Origin: AC-37 sp035275105
GTDB lineage: Bacteria; Actinomycetota; Thermoleophilia; Solirubrobacterales; Thermoleophilaceae
Assembly: GCA_035275105.1 (NCBI GenBank)
Contig: DATENL010000291.1
Coordinates: 1 to 22,062, forward strand
Reading direction: 5' to 3'
Length of the DNA stretch: 22,062 bases
Part shown: positions 7,002-14,594 of the stretch, one piece after another
Numbering within the stretch: the first letter of the stretch is position 1
How the letters are laid out: every line of letters starts with the position of its first letter
Notes under the pieces: generated by a model
Database searches by the model: none
What the model was told of the DNA's origin: nothing
What the model saw: only the letters and a program-made list of their open reading frames with translations
Translations under genes and position numbers: made by a program

Positions 7002-8080
7002 TACGCGTCTTCCTTTCTGTAGAGGGGTCGCTCGCGCACCTCGGCGGGGCGCCGCTTGCCGCGGACGTCGACCTCGACCGGCGTGCCGGGCGTGGCCGCC
7101 GCGGCCGGCACGTACGCCATCCCGATCCCGATCCCGAGCGAGGGCGAGTGGGTGCCGCTCGTGACGACGCCCGCGCCGTGCTCCGTGTGCACGTCGTTGC
7201 CCGGACGCGGCACGCCGGGGCCGGTGAAGGCGAACGGGACGAGCCGCTCGGCCGGCTCCCCGACCTCGCGCAGCGCGTCCGAGCCGACGAAGCCGGTGTC
7301 CAGCTTGCAGCACCAGCCGAGGCCCGCCTCGATCGGGTTCCGGTCCTCGGACAGGTCGTTGCCGTAGAGGTGGAAGCAGACCTCCAGGCGGAGCGTGTCG
7401 CGCGCGCCGAGTCCCACGGGCGTCGCGCCGTCCCCGACGAGCGCGTCCCAGACCGCCTCGGCGTCCTCCGGCGCCATCAGCAGCTCGACGCCGTCCTCGC
7501 CGGTGTAGCCGGTGCCGCACACGAGGCAGTCGGCGCCGGCCACGCGCGCGCGGGCCGTGCGCATGCGCGCGGGCGCCTCGCCCTCGAGGTGCCGCGCGAG
7601 GATCCCGCGGGCATCGGGACCCTGGAGCGCGAGCATCGCGTGGCGCGCGGCCACATCCGCGACCTCGGTGTCGAAGCCGTCGGCGTGCTGCGCGAGCCAG
7701 GCGTGGTCGCGCTCGTGGTTCGCCGCGTTCGTGACGGTCAGGAAGCGGTCGCCCAGCCGGTAGGTGAAGAGGTCGTCGAGCACGCCGCCGGCGTCGTTGC
7801 AGAGCACCGAGTACTGGGCGCCGCCGTCGGCGATCCTGGTCACGTCGTTCGACAAGAGGCGCTGGAGGAAGGCCTCGGCGCCGGCGCCGCTCGTCTCCAC
7901 CTGACCCATGTGCGAGACGTCGAACAGGCCCGCCCGCTCGCGCACCGCAAGGTGCTCCTGCCGGATGCCCTCGTACTGCACGGGCATCTCCCAGCCGGCG
8001 AACGGCACGAGGCGCGCGCCGGCCGCCCGATGGCGGTCGTGCAGGGGCGTACGGCGAAGCGTGTCGGCGGCGACGGACAC
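7001..8080 (-). CDS. gcvT: Aminomethyltransferase (glycine cleavage system T protein)
   Basis: Transfers the methylene unit from aminomethyl-lipoyl GcvH to tetrahydrofolate, releasing ammonia. It is 359 aa, the normal length. Visible family segments are TPLHDRHRAAGARLVPFAGW (11-30), GLFDVSHMGQ (51-60), and NDAGGVLDDLFTYRL (95-109), which holds the conserved catalytic aspartate (D102 or D103). GYTGEDGVELL follows near residue 190, and VTSGTHSPSLGIGIGMAYV lies in the C-terminal barrel. The GTG at 8080 is the best start; no good Shine-Dalgarno precedes it, and a weak -10-like TAGAGT at 8090-8095 would make the transcript nearly leaderless. It is the first gene of the gcvT-gcvH-gcvPA-gcvPB run. 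The L protein (lipoamide dehydrogenase) is not in the window. Confidence 0.95.
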   Translation of the reverse strand: MSVAADTLRRTPLHDRHRAAGARLVPFAGWEMPVQYEGIRQEHLAVRERAGLFDVSHMGQVETSGAGAEAFLQRLLSNDVTRIADGGAQYSVLCNDAGGVLDDLFTYRLGDRFLTVTNAANHERDHAWLAQHADGFDTEVADVAARHAMLALQGPDARGILARHLEGEAPARMRTARARVAGADCLVCGTGYTGEDGVELLMAPEDAEAVWDALVGDGATPVGLGARDTLRLEVCFHLYGNDLSEDRNPIEAGLGWCCKLDTGFVGSDALREVGEPAERLVPFAFTGPGVPRPGNDVHTEHGAGVVTSGTHSPSLGIGIGMAYVPAAAATPGTPVEVDVRGKRRPAEVRERPLYRKEDA

Positions 8081-8089
8081 TCGCGGGGG

Positions 8090-8095
8090 ACTCTA
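8090..8095 (-). promoter_or_regulatory. Weak candidate -10 box for the gcv operon
   Basis: On the minus strand TAGAGT (four of six matches to TATAAT) lies 9 bp before the gcvT GTG, which would place transcription start within a few bases of the codon. No convincing -35 is seen. I looked for a glycine riboswitch in 8081-8185 and did not recognise its conserved core. Confidence 0.25.
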
Positions 8096-8148
8096 CCGAC
8101 GGGGTCTGGACGCACAGCGCGAATGCCTTCCGCGACGCTCAGGTGTTC

Positions 8149-8164
8149 CTTACTGCTGCGTAAG
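8149..8164. repeat. Short inverted repeat in the gcvT/MFS divergent region
   Basis: CTTAC-TGCTGC-GTAAG is a perfect 5-bp inverted repeat with a 6-bp spacer. It overlaps the place where the -35 of the plus-strand promoter should be. Size and position suit a repressor operator, but no regulator gene is adjacent. Confidence 0.3.
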
Positions 8165-8173
8165 TTTCGTCTG

Positions 8174-8179
8174 TATGAT
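8174..8179 (+). promoter_or_regulatory. -10 box of a probable leaderless promoter for the MFS gene
   Basis: TATGAT (five of six matches to TATAAT) ends 6 bp before the GTG at 8186, so the expected transcription start coincides with the start codon. The -35 (TTACTG, 8150-8155, 18-bp spacer) is weak. There is no Shine-Dalgarno before the GTG. Leaderless starts are common in Actinobacteria. Confidence 0.5.
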
Positions 8180-8185
8180 CGCTCC

Positions 8186-9883
8186 GTGAGCTATCCCGAG
8201 CGGCGCTGGGCGGCCCTCTCGATCCTCATCACGGCAGGGTTCATGGACCTGCTGGACACGACGATCGTCAACGTGGCGATCCCGGCGATCCGCCGAAGCC
8301 TCGACGCGAGCTACGCGGCGATCCAGTGGATCGTGGCCGGCTACCTGCTGGCGTTCGCGGTCGGCCTCATCACGGGCGGTCGCCTCGGCGACATCTTCGG
8401 CCGCAAGCGCGTCTTCGTCATCGGCGTGGTCGCGTTCGGCCTCACCTCGCTGGCCAGCGGGCTGGCGGAGAGCCCCGGGATGCTCGTCGGCTCGCGCGTG
8501 CTCCAGGGGCTGTCGGCCGCGGTCATGGTCCCCCAGATCCTCTCGTTCGTGCAGGTCAGCTTCCCGCGCGACGAGCAGCGCAAGGCGCTCGCGATCTACG
8601 CCAGCGTCGCCGGTGTCGCCGTGATGAGCGGCCCGCTGATGGCGGGCGTGCTGCTCGACGTGTTCGACTTCTCGTGGCGGTCGATCTTCCTGATCAACGT
8701 CCCGGTCAGCGCCGTCGTCGCCGTGGCGGCCCTAGCCGTGATGCCGGAGTCGCGCGCGCCGGACGCGCCGCGGCTCGACCCGGGCGGCGTCGCGCTCGTC
8801 TCGGCAGCGCTCTTCGCGCTCGTCTTCGGCGTGATCCAGGGCCGCCAGCTCGGCTGGCCGGCCTGGGTCTTCGTCCTGATGGCCGCGTCGCTGCCGCTGT
8901 TCGCCCTGTTCGCGGCCTACGAGCGGCGGGTCGAGCGCGCCGGCCGCTCTCCGCTCGTCTCGATGACGCTCTTCGCCCAGCGCGCGTTCTCGTCGGGGAT
9001 CGTCGTCGTGCTCGTCTTCTTCTCCGGGATCGTCGGCTTCTTCCTGGCGTTCACCGTGTTCCTCCAGCTCGGCCTCGGCTACTCCCCGCTCGACTCGGCC
9101 CTGACGACCTTCCCCAGCTCGGTCGGGGTGGTCATCGCCTCGCAGGTCTCGGCGAAGGCGACGCCGCGCTTCGGCCGCCACGTCCTGTCGCTCGGCGCGA
9201 TCCTGATGGCCGTCGCGATGGTCGGGATCATCTGGACGGTCGACCGCCACGGCGCCGGCCTCGAGGCGTGGGACGTGCGCCCGATCATCTTCGTCTTCGG
9301 CTTCGGCATGGGCCTGATCCTCCCGTCGCTCGCCGATGCGGTCATCTCGGGCGTGGACGAGCGTCACGCCGGCGCCGCCTCGGGCGTGGTCAACACCGGC
9401 ATACAGGTGGGCAACGCGCTCGGCGTGGCGATCATCGGGGTGATCCTGTTCAGCGCGATCGGCACGCACGCGCCCGCCAGCGCCAGGGGCGCGGAGCCCG
9501 AGGTCTCGCGCGGGCTGGCGGCGCTCGACCTGCCTCCCGCGGTGCGCGCGCGGACGGTGCGTCAGTTCCGCACCTGCTTCGTGGACACCGCGCGGCAGCG
9601 CGACCCGGCGGGCGTGCCCGCGAGCTGCCGCCGGCGCGCGACCGCTCAGCTCCCGCCGCAAGCCGCCCAGCGGGTGCGGCGCGTGCTCGCGACGGCCGGT
9701 CGCCACGGGCGCGCCGACGACTTCGTGGAGTCGATCAAGCGCGCGCTGCTCTACCCCGTGGGGGTGTTCGTGGCCACGTTCGCGCTCCTGTTCCTGCTGC
9801 CGGTGGGCACCGGCAGGACGGCGCCGGAGCGCGGCGACGCCACCGAGGGAGCCGAGCCGCCCGTGGCCGAGGGGATCGCCTAG
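8186..9883 (+). CDS. MFS transporter, DHA2 (EmrB/QacA, 14-helix) family
   Basis: A proton-driven efflux-type permease of the inner membrane, 565 aa with many hydrophobic helices. It has the 14-helix family motif LDTTIVNVAIP (23-33) in the first helix and the loop 2-3 signature GGRLGDIFGRKR (64-75). LQGLSAAVMVPQIL follows in helix 4 and GPLMAGVLLD (motif C region) in helix 5. Before the last helix is a polar extracytoplasmic segment with two cysteines (about C464 and C481) that could pair. The GTG at 8186 starts 10 residues before helix 1; an in-frame ATG at 8123 would add 21 residues but disagrees with the promoter position. It is divergent from gcvT and convergent with the hydrolase gene. 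The substrate is unknown; export of the product of the neighbouring operon is possible but unproven. Confidence 0.93.
   Translation: MSYPERRWAALSILITAGFMDLLDTTIVNVAIPAIRRSLDASYAAIQWIVAGYLLAFAVGLITGGRLGDIFGRKRVFVIGVVAFGLTSLASGLAESPGMLVGSRVLQGLSAAVMVPQILSFVQVSFPRDEQRKALAIYASVAGVAVMSGPLMAGVLLDVFDFSWRSIFLINVPVSAVVAVAALAVMPESRAPDAPRLDPGGVALVSAALFALVFGVIQGRQLGWPAWVFVLMAASLPLFALFAAYERRVERAGRSPLVSMTLFAQRAFSSGIVVVLVFFSGIVGFFLAFTVFLQLGLGYSPLDSALTTFPSSVGVVIASQVSAKATPRFGRHVLSLGAILMAVAMVGIIWTVDRHGAGLEAWDVRPIIFVFGFGMGLILPSLADAVISGVDERHAGAASGVVNTGIQVGNALGVAIIGVILFSAIGTHAPASARGAEPEVSRGLAALDLPPAVRARTVRQFRTCFVDTARQRDPAGVPASCRRRATAQLPPQAAQRVRRVLATAGRHGRADDFVESIKRALLYPVGVFVATFALLFLLPVGTGRTAPERGDATEGAEPPVAEGIA
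9880..9883. other. Two convergent stop codons sharing one CTAG
   Basis: The plus-strand MFS gene ends with TAG at 9881-9883 and the minus-strand hydrolase gene ends with TAG at 9882-9880. Both stops lie within a single CTAG palindrome, so no intergenic terminator can fit between the two genes. Confidence 0.9.
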
Positions 9884-10599
9884 GGCAGTCGCTCCGCCGC
9901 GGGCAGGCCGACCCGCGACTCGAGCCACTCCGCGGACTCGGCGAATATGCGCGGCGCGTCGTTGTCGAGCGTCGCGAGGTGGTAGCTGTCGCGCAGGAGC
10001 ACCTCGCGGGTGTCGGCCGAGGAGACGCCCTCGAGGATCAGCCGCGAGGACAGGTCGCCGTCGCTCACCGAGCGGAACAAGAGGAGCGGCTGGCGGACCT
10101 CGCCCAGGCGGGGACGCACGTCCGCCCACAGACGGCGGAGCGTCGTCACGGCCCTGAGCGGCAACCGCTCGTAGCTCGCCCGCGGCACCCCCGGCTTCTT
10201 CACCATGGTCCGGTCGTTGCCGACCGACCCGATCACGTGCTGGAGCAGCGGCGCGAGGGCCATCAGGCGGTTCGAGCTCGCCACGGCCGGGTTCACCAGC
10301 ACGACCGACGCGACGTCCGCCGGTCGCTCCGCCGCCAGCCGGAGGGCGAGCGCGCCGCCCATCGAGAGTCCGGCGACTGCGACCGTGTCGCTCCGCGCGC
10401 GCAGCTCGTCGAGCCCCGCCGAGGCCGCCTCGTACCAGTCCGGCCAGCGCACCTCGGCCAGGTCCTCCCAGCGCGTGCCGTGACCCGGGAGCCGCGGGAC
10501 GACCGTCTCGTGGCCGCGCGCGGCCAGGTGCGCGGCCCACGGCTCCATCGACGCCGGGGAGCCGCCGAAGCCGTGCACGAGGAGCACGCCCAGGCTCAC
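9880..10599 (-). CDS. Alpha/beta hydrolase (carboxylesterase / monoacylglycerol lipase-like)
   Basis: A 239-aa cytoplasmic serine hydrolase. It has the oxyanion-hole motif HGFGG (9-13), the nucleophile elbow GLSMGG with Ser79, a likely acid at Asp180 or Asp182 (FRSVSDGD) and His207 in SYHLATLD. The compact size and the C-terminal pattern H-x-x-T-L-D...F-x-x-x-x-x-W-L-E resemble Est30-type carboxylesterases and monoglyceride lipases. It probably cleaves a carboxylic ester of an acyl chain; an amide or thioester cannot be excluded. The GTG at 10599 overlaps the amidase stop as GTGA (10596-10599), so it is the last gene of the seven-gene operon. Confidence 0.9.
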   Translation of the reverse strand: MSLGVLLVHGFGGSPASMEPWAAHLAARGHETVVPRLPGHGTRWEDLAEVRWPDWYEAASAGLDELRARSDTVAVAGLSMGGALALRLAAERPADVASVVLVNPAVASSNRLMALAPLLQHVIGSVGNDRTMVKKPGVPRASYERLPLRAVTTLRRLWADVRPRLGEVRQPLLLFRSVSDGDLSSRLILEGVSSADTREVLLRDSYHLATLDNDAPRIFAESAEWLESRVGLPAAERLP

Positions 10600-12014
10600 G
10601 CCACCAGCGCCTCCGGCCGGCGCCCGACCTGCCCCGCCGCCTCCTCGAGCTGCGCCGCCAGCCCGAGCAGGGTCGCCTCGTCGCCGTACCGGCCACCGAG
10701 CATCACGCCGATCGGCAGGCCCTCGTCGTTCCAGTGGAGCGGCAGCGAGACGGCCGGCAGCCCGGTGATGTTGTACAGCGGCGTGTAGGGCATGAAGGCG
10801 GTCATCCGGTCGAAGTCCGCGGCCGGGTCGGAGTCGGACGAGAACTCGCCGATCCGCGCCGGGGGCGTTCCGAGCGTCGGCGTGAGGATCGCGTCGAAGT
10901 TCGAAAAGAACATGTCGGCCATCATCTGGCCGATCCCGCGGAACGTGGTGAGCGCCGCGTGCAGCTCGCCACCCGTCACGCCCCGACCACGCTCGCGCAT
11001 GAAGCGGGTGAAGGGGGTCAGCAGCTCCTCGTCGTCCTCGTCCACGGCGATCCGGGCGGCGTGCGTCGACCAGGCGTCCGCGAACGCGTCGGCCACGCCC
11101 TGGTCGGGGCTCATCTCCATCTCCTCGACCGAGTGACCAGCCGCCTCCAGGAGCTCGACGGTCCGCTCGAGCGCCGCGAGGCAGTCCGCGTGCGCCGACA
11201 CGTCGGGCACCATCGGCTCGGGCATCGCCACCACCCGCAGCGGGCGCCCCGGCGGCTCGGCCGCGCCCAGCCCTCCCGGCGCGCTGTAGCTGTCGCCGGG
11301 CATCGGTCCGGCGACGGCGCCGACGAACGCCGCCGCGTCCGCGACCGTGCGCGCGAGCGCCCCGTGCACGGACAGGCCGGTCACGTCGTAGTCGATCGGG
11401 CCGTTGCTCACGCGCCCGCGGCTCGGCTTGAGCCCGACCACGCCGCAGGCCGACGCGGGGATCCGCACCGACCCGCCGGCGTCGGTCCCGTGGGCCACCG
11501 GCACGATTCCGGCCGCCACTGCGGCGGCCGAGCCGCCGCTCGACCCGCCGGGCGAGAGGTCGGCACCCCACGGGTTTCGGGTCGGCGGCCCGAGCTCGTT
11601 CTCCGTGTAGCACGGCAGCGCGAACTCCGGGGTGTTGGTGGTGCCGACGATGACCATCCCGGCGCGCTTCATGCGCGCGACCACGTGGTCGTCGATGTCC
11701 GCCTCCTCGTCGGCGAAGGCCGCCGAGCCCTGCGTGAACCGCACGTCCTCGATCCGCGCCACGTCCTTGACCGCCACCGGCACCCCGTGGAGCGGGCTCA
11801 GTCCCTCCCCGTCGCCGGCGCCGGCCAGCGCCTCCTCGGCTGCCTCCGCCAGCTCGACCGCGAGCTCCGGCGTGACGGTGCGGAACGCGCACAGCGCGGG
11901 GTCGAGGTCCGCGATGCGGTCCAGGCAGCCCTGCGCCAGCTCGGTCGGCGACACCTCGCCGCGGCGGATCGCCCGCGCCTGCTCGACCGCGCTCAGCTCC
12001 TCCGGGCCGCTCAC
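10596..12014 (-). CDS. Amidase-signature family amidohydrolase
   Basis: A 472-aa enzyme of the family that includes GatA, fatty-acid amide hydrolase and malonamidase; it hydrolyses a carboxamide to acid and amine. The Ser-cisSer-Lys triad is complete: Lys83 (VAVKD), Ser158 (in GGSSGGSA) and nucleophile Ser182 (GTDAGGSVRIPA). The 24-residue gap between the two serines is what the family shows. N-terminal helices contain RRGEVSPTELAQGCLDRI, typical of the family. It is unlikely to be GatA because gatB and gatC are absent and the operon context is different. The GTG at 12014 overlaps the upstream gene as GTGA (12011-12014); upstream in-frame sequence to 12203 is shadow coding. Confidence 0.93.
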   Translation of the reverse strand: MSGPEELSAVEQARAIRRGEVSPTELAQGCLDRIADLDPALCAFRTVTPELAVELAEAAEEALAGAGDGEGLSPLHGVPVAVKDVARIEDVRFTQGSAAFADEEADIDDHVVARMKRAGMVIVGTTNTPEFALPCYTENELGPPTRNPWGADLSPGGSSGGSAAAVAAGIVPVAHGTDAGGSVRIPASACGVVGLKPSRGRVSNGPIDYDVTGLSVHGALARTVADAAAFVGAVAGPMPGDSYSAPGGLGAAEPPGRPLRVVAMPEPMVPDVSAHADCLAALERTVELLEAAGHSVEEMEMSPDQGVADAFADAWSTHAARIAVDEDDEELLTPFTRFMRERGRGVTGGELHAALTTFRGIGQMMADMFFSNFDAILTPTLGTPPARIGEFSSDSDPAADFDRMTAFMPYTPLYNITGLPAVSLPLHWNDEGLPIGVMLGGRYGDEATLLGLAAQLEEAAGQVGRRPEALVA

Positions 12015-12964
12015 GCCAGTGCCTCCAGGGTCCCGGCCTTCGTGTGCAGCTCCACCAGCCGCGCGAGCGCCTTGTCCTGCCAGTGCTCGTCCTTGTCGGC
12101 CACGAGGCCCATCTCGATCGCGTCCATGTACGGCTCGACGCCCGGCACCGGCCCGACGAACGGCTTGGCGAGCTTGTCCCGGCCGACCAGGTAGCTGGGC
12201 CACATCAGCTCGGTTCGCGGCAGGCTCGGCATCGTGTCCTCCACCACCTCGAGGTCGATCCCGACCAGCCGCAGGTGGCGCAGCGCCCCGCGCTCGCCGG
12301 AGTCGCCCAGGATGACCTCGATGCCCGTCGCGACCGCCATCCGCCCCACCGCGAGGATCAGGTGCCAGGGCACGCGGTCGCGCTGCATCCCCCGCTCCAT
12401 GCCGCGGTCGCGGATGAAGCGCTTGATCTCGTAGACGTGGTGGGTGTCGCGCTCGGGGCTCGCGTAGCGGGACAGCAGCTCCACGTGGTGCGCGACCTCG
12501 ACCGGGAACTTCCCCCGCTCCGGCGCGTCCAGCGGCAGTGGCTCCGGGTCGGGCGACCCGACGAAGCCGAGGTACCCGACGATCTTGCCGGTCTCGGTGA
12601 GCGTGACCGTGTGGATCGTCTCGGGCCCGGTCGGCTCGACGGGCGGCTCGTGCGACAGCCCGCGCCGGTGGGCGAGCTCGACGTCCATCAGGCCGGTCAT
12701 CAGGAACTGCGCGAGCCTGAACCCGAGCACGCCGCGCAGGTAGCGCTCGGGGAGCTGGCTCTGGCGCACGCAGAGGGTCACGAGCCCGTCGCCGTACCCC
12801 TCGAGGCGGCAGAGCGGCTCGCCGATCACCGCGTCCGGCAGCCCGCGGTAGGTGAGCGACCCGTGGACCCTCACGAGCTCGTCGACGAACCGCCGCGCCG
12901 CGGGCGACGGCTCGGGCGCGACCGCCTCGGCGGCGGCGCCGCGCTCAGAGGTCGTCGTCGTCAT
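12011..12964 (-). CDS. Unknown protein, possible GNAT-fold acyltransferase (acyl amino-acid / autoinducer synthase-like)
   Basis: A 317-aa soluble protein that I cannot place firmly. The central part has a pattern like LuxI/FeeM-type N-acyltransferases: a strand TGKIVGYLGFVG (124-135), an acidic-basic segment HHVYEIKRFIRDR (174-186) where such enzymes carry E-x-x-R, then the helix HLILAVGRMAVATGIEVIL. RHLRLVGIDLEVV follows, corresponding to the usual 'L-x-x-x-G-I' near the C-terminus. The N-terminal part (30-110) is unlike typical GNATs. If right, it would move an acyl group onto an amine. The ATG at 12964 lies inside the acyl-CoA dehydrogenase gene (20-bp overlap), and the downstream amidase overlaps by 4 bp. 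The gene is surely real; the function is a guess. Confidence 0.85.
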   Translation of the reverse strand: MTTTTSERGAAAEAVAPEPSPAARRFVDELVRVHGSLTYRGLPDAVIGEPLCRLEGYGDGLVTLCVRQSQLPERYLRGVLGFRLAQFLMTGLMDVELAHRRGLSHEPPVEPTGPETIHTVTLTETGKIVGYLGFVGSPDPEPLPLDAPERGKFPVEVAHHVELLSRYASPERDTHHVYEIKRFIRDRGMERGMQRDRVPWHLILAVGRMAVATGIEVILGDSGERGALRHLRLVGIDLEVVEDTMPSLPRTELMWPSYLVGRDKLAKPFVGPVPGVEPYMDAIEMGLVADKDEHWQDKALARLVELHTKAGTLEALA

Positions 12965-14177
12965 CGAAGTCGTCCTCCCGGTACAGGCAGTCCGTGATGG
13001 CGATCGCGAGCGCCTCGGGGGTGCCCTCGTAGATCCGCGCGCCGTACGAGTCGCGCAGCACCTTCTCGAGCCCGAACTCGCGGATGAACCCGCGCGAGCC
13101 CATCAGCGACACCGCGTCACCCGCGACCTCGATCGCGATCCGGTCGGCGAAGAACTTCGCCACCGCCGGGTCGTACTCGGGCGCCGGCAGCTCGTTGTCG
13201 ACCTTGTTCGCCGAGTAGAGGTAGAGCAGCCGCGCGGCGTCGACCTTGGACGTCATCTCGGCGAGCTTGCGGGCCGTCATCTGGTGGTCCTTCAGTGGCG
13301 CGCCGCCCTGGACGCGCTCGCCGCAGAATTCGACGGCCGTCTCGAGCGCGTGGCGCGCGACGCCGGTGGAGACGGCGGCGACCGATGACCGCGCCATGTT
13401 CCCCTGCGCCACGAGGATGTCGAGCCCCTCGCCCTCGCCGCCGACCAGGTTCTCGGCCGGCACGCGGACGTCCTCGAAGAACAGCTCGCTGCCGAGGCAC
13501 GCCCGGTAGCCCATCTTGTCGGCCACGGGGCCGCGCGTGACGCCGGGCGAGTCGAGCGGCATCATCACGCACGTCAGCCCCTCGTCCGGCGCGCTGCCCT
13601 CGACGGTCACGAACACCGACGCGAAGTTCGCCACCGCCGCGTTCGTGATCACCCGCTTGTGGCCGTTGATCACGTACTCGTCGCCGTCTCGCCGCGCCGT
13701 GCTCACGTCGCGTGCGAAGCGCGCGTTCTGCGGGATCACGAGGTCGGTCCCCGCCTTCTCCTCGCACACGGCGTTGCACGCGAGCACCGCCTCGTCGCCG
13801 CTGAAGAGCGGCAGGAAGCGCGACTGGAGCTGTGCGTCGCCCGAGAGCAGCACCGGCGCCTGGCCGAGCATCGTCGCGCCGAAGATCAGCGCGACGCCCG
13901 GACACGCGGCCGCGAGCTCCTCCATCGCGAGGCAGACGCCGACGACCCCCACGCCGAGCCCGCCCTGCTCGCGCGACAGCATCGCCCGCGTGAGCCCGAG
14001 CTCGTGGCCCTTCTGCACCAGGTCCCAGGCGAAGTGGTCGTGCTCCTCCTGGTCGAGCTCGAGCGCGCGTGGCGCCACCTCCTCGCGGGCGAACTCGCGC
14101 ACGGCGTCGCGAAACTCCACGACGTCCGGCGGGAAGTCGTCGAAGTTGAGATCCGGTGGGCGCTCGATGACGCTCAT
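12945..14177 (-). CDS. Acyl-CoA dehydrogenase family flavoprotein
   Basis: A 410-aa FAD enzyme that typically oxidises an acyl-thioester to the alpha,beta-enoyl form. The three-domain family layout is clear: N-terminal helices (1-130), a beta domain with VINGHKRVITNA (169-180) and FFEDVRVPAENLVG (233-246), and a C-terminal helical domain. The catalytic base is Glu384 in IYEGTPEALA, the same place as in medium-chain acyl-CoA dehydrogenase. The FAD-loop motif, usually TEPGAGSD, here reads CEEKAGTD, so cofactor contacts are somewhat diverged. The tail is very acidic (DDFDDDDDL). Its ATG follows the SCP-2 stop by one base and its end overlaps the next gene by 20 bp. The acyl substrate is unknown; an ACP-bound or SCP-2-bound substrate is possible from context. 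Confidence 0.93.
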   Translation of the reverse strand: MSVIERPPDLNFDDFPPDVVEFRDAVREFAREEVAPRALELDQEEHDHFAWDLVQKGHELGLTRAMLSREQGGLGVGVVGVCLAMEELAAACPGVALIFGATMLGQAPVLLSGDAQLQSRFLPLFSGDEAVLACNAVCEEKAGTDLVIPQNARFARDVSTARRDGDEYVINGHKRVITNAAVANFASVFVTVEGSAPDEGLTCVMMPLDSPGVTRGPVADKMGYRACLGSELFFEDVRVPAENLVGGEGEGLDILVAQGNMARSSVAAVSTGVARHALETAVEFCGERVQGGAPLKDHQMTARKLAEMTSKVDAARLLYLYSANKVDNELPAPEYDPAVAKFFADRIAIEVAGDAVSLMGSRGFIREFGLEKVLRDSYGARIYEGTPEALAIAITDCLYREDDFDDDDDL

Positions 14178-14178
14178 G

Positions 14179-14571
14179 TCAGGCCGCGACGCCGCTCGCC
14201 GCGGCGATCTCCGGGTAGCGATCGAACGCCGGCTGGAGGATCGGCACGAGCTCGATCACCTTGGCGACCTTGCCGCGGATGCGGACCTTGCCGGTCGCCA
14301 CGGCGGTCGGCATCATCAGCGTGCCCATCCAGAGCGAGTGCGCCGTGTCGCACGACATCTTGATCGTGATCGCCGCGCTCTCGGGCACCTCGTCGCCGAT
14401 CAGCACCTCGTCGGGCGACACGAAGATGCTGCACTCCGGCTTCTTGTGCAGCAGCCGGACGGTGAGCCCGCTCTCCCTCAGTCGCGCGGTGAAGTTGTCG
14501 TCCTCGATCAGGATGCTGAACAGCTGGCCGAACACGTGCTCGGCCTGCTCGGTGGTCTCGTACATGGCCAT
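14179..14571 (-). CDS. SCP-2 sterol-binding domain protein
   Basis: A 130-aa single-domain protein resembling the sterol carrier protein 2 superfamily, small alpha/beta proteins with a hydrophobic tunnel for sterols, fatty acyl chains or acyl-CoA. Typical elements are the amphipathic N-terminal helix, the strand region AAITIKMSCDTAHSLWMGTLM (74-94), and GKVRIRGKVAKVIELVPILQPAFDRY (101-126), the 'G-x-V-x-x-x-G-x-x-x-K' ending of the fold. There is no signal peptide. The ATG at 14571 is preceded by a full Shine-Dalgarno (AAAGGAGGT), the strongest in the operon; a second in-frame ATG lies two codons later. It probably supplies or holds a lipid substrate for the acyl-CoA dehydrogenase encoded one base downstream. 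Confidence 0.85.
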   Translation of the reverse strand: MAMYETTEQAEHVFGQLFSILIEDDNFTARLRESGLTVRLLHKKPECSIFVSPDEVLIGDEVPESAAITIKMSCDTAHSLWMGTLMMPTAVATGKVRIRGKVAKVIELVPILQPAFDRYPEIAAASGVAA

Positions 14572-14580
14572 CCCCCCAAC

Positions 14581-14590
14581 TACCTCCTTT
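14581..14590 (-). promoter_or_regulatory. Strong ribosome binding site for the SCP-2 gene
   Basis: On the minus strand AAAGGAGGTA is nearly a full anti-Shine-Dalgarno match, about 10 nt before the ATG at 14571. It lies just after the ThiF-like gene's TAG and fixes the SCP-2 start. The other internal genes rely on stop/start overlap, so the SCP-2 and dehydrogenase proteins may be made in larger amounts. Confidence 0.7.
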
Positions 14591-14594
14591 TGCT

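Noticed and set aside
7148..8185. Upstream part of the plus-strand frame that contains the MFS gene
   Set aside because: It is antisense to gcvT and has shadow-type composition. The transporter begins at GTG 8186, next to a -10 box.
8081..8185. Glycine riboswitch upstream of gcvT
   Set aside because: The region is only 105 bp, and I could not find the conserved aptamer core on the minus strand. A covariance-model search would settle it.
8326..10788. An 820-codon plus-strand frame and an overlapping 654-codon minus-strand frame over the MFS gene
   Set aside because: Both are Arg/Gly/Pro-rich shadows of the MFS, hydrolase and amidase genes; neither shows domain-like sequence.
10596..12014. 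GatA subunit of the Asp/Glu-tRNA amidotransferase
   Set aside because: The catalytic triad fits the whole amidase-signature family, and there is no gatB or gatC; the operon context points to small-molecule amide hydrolysis.
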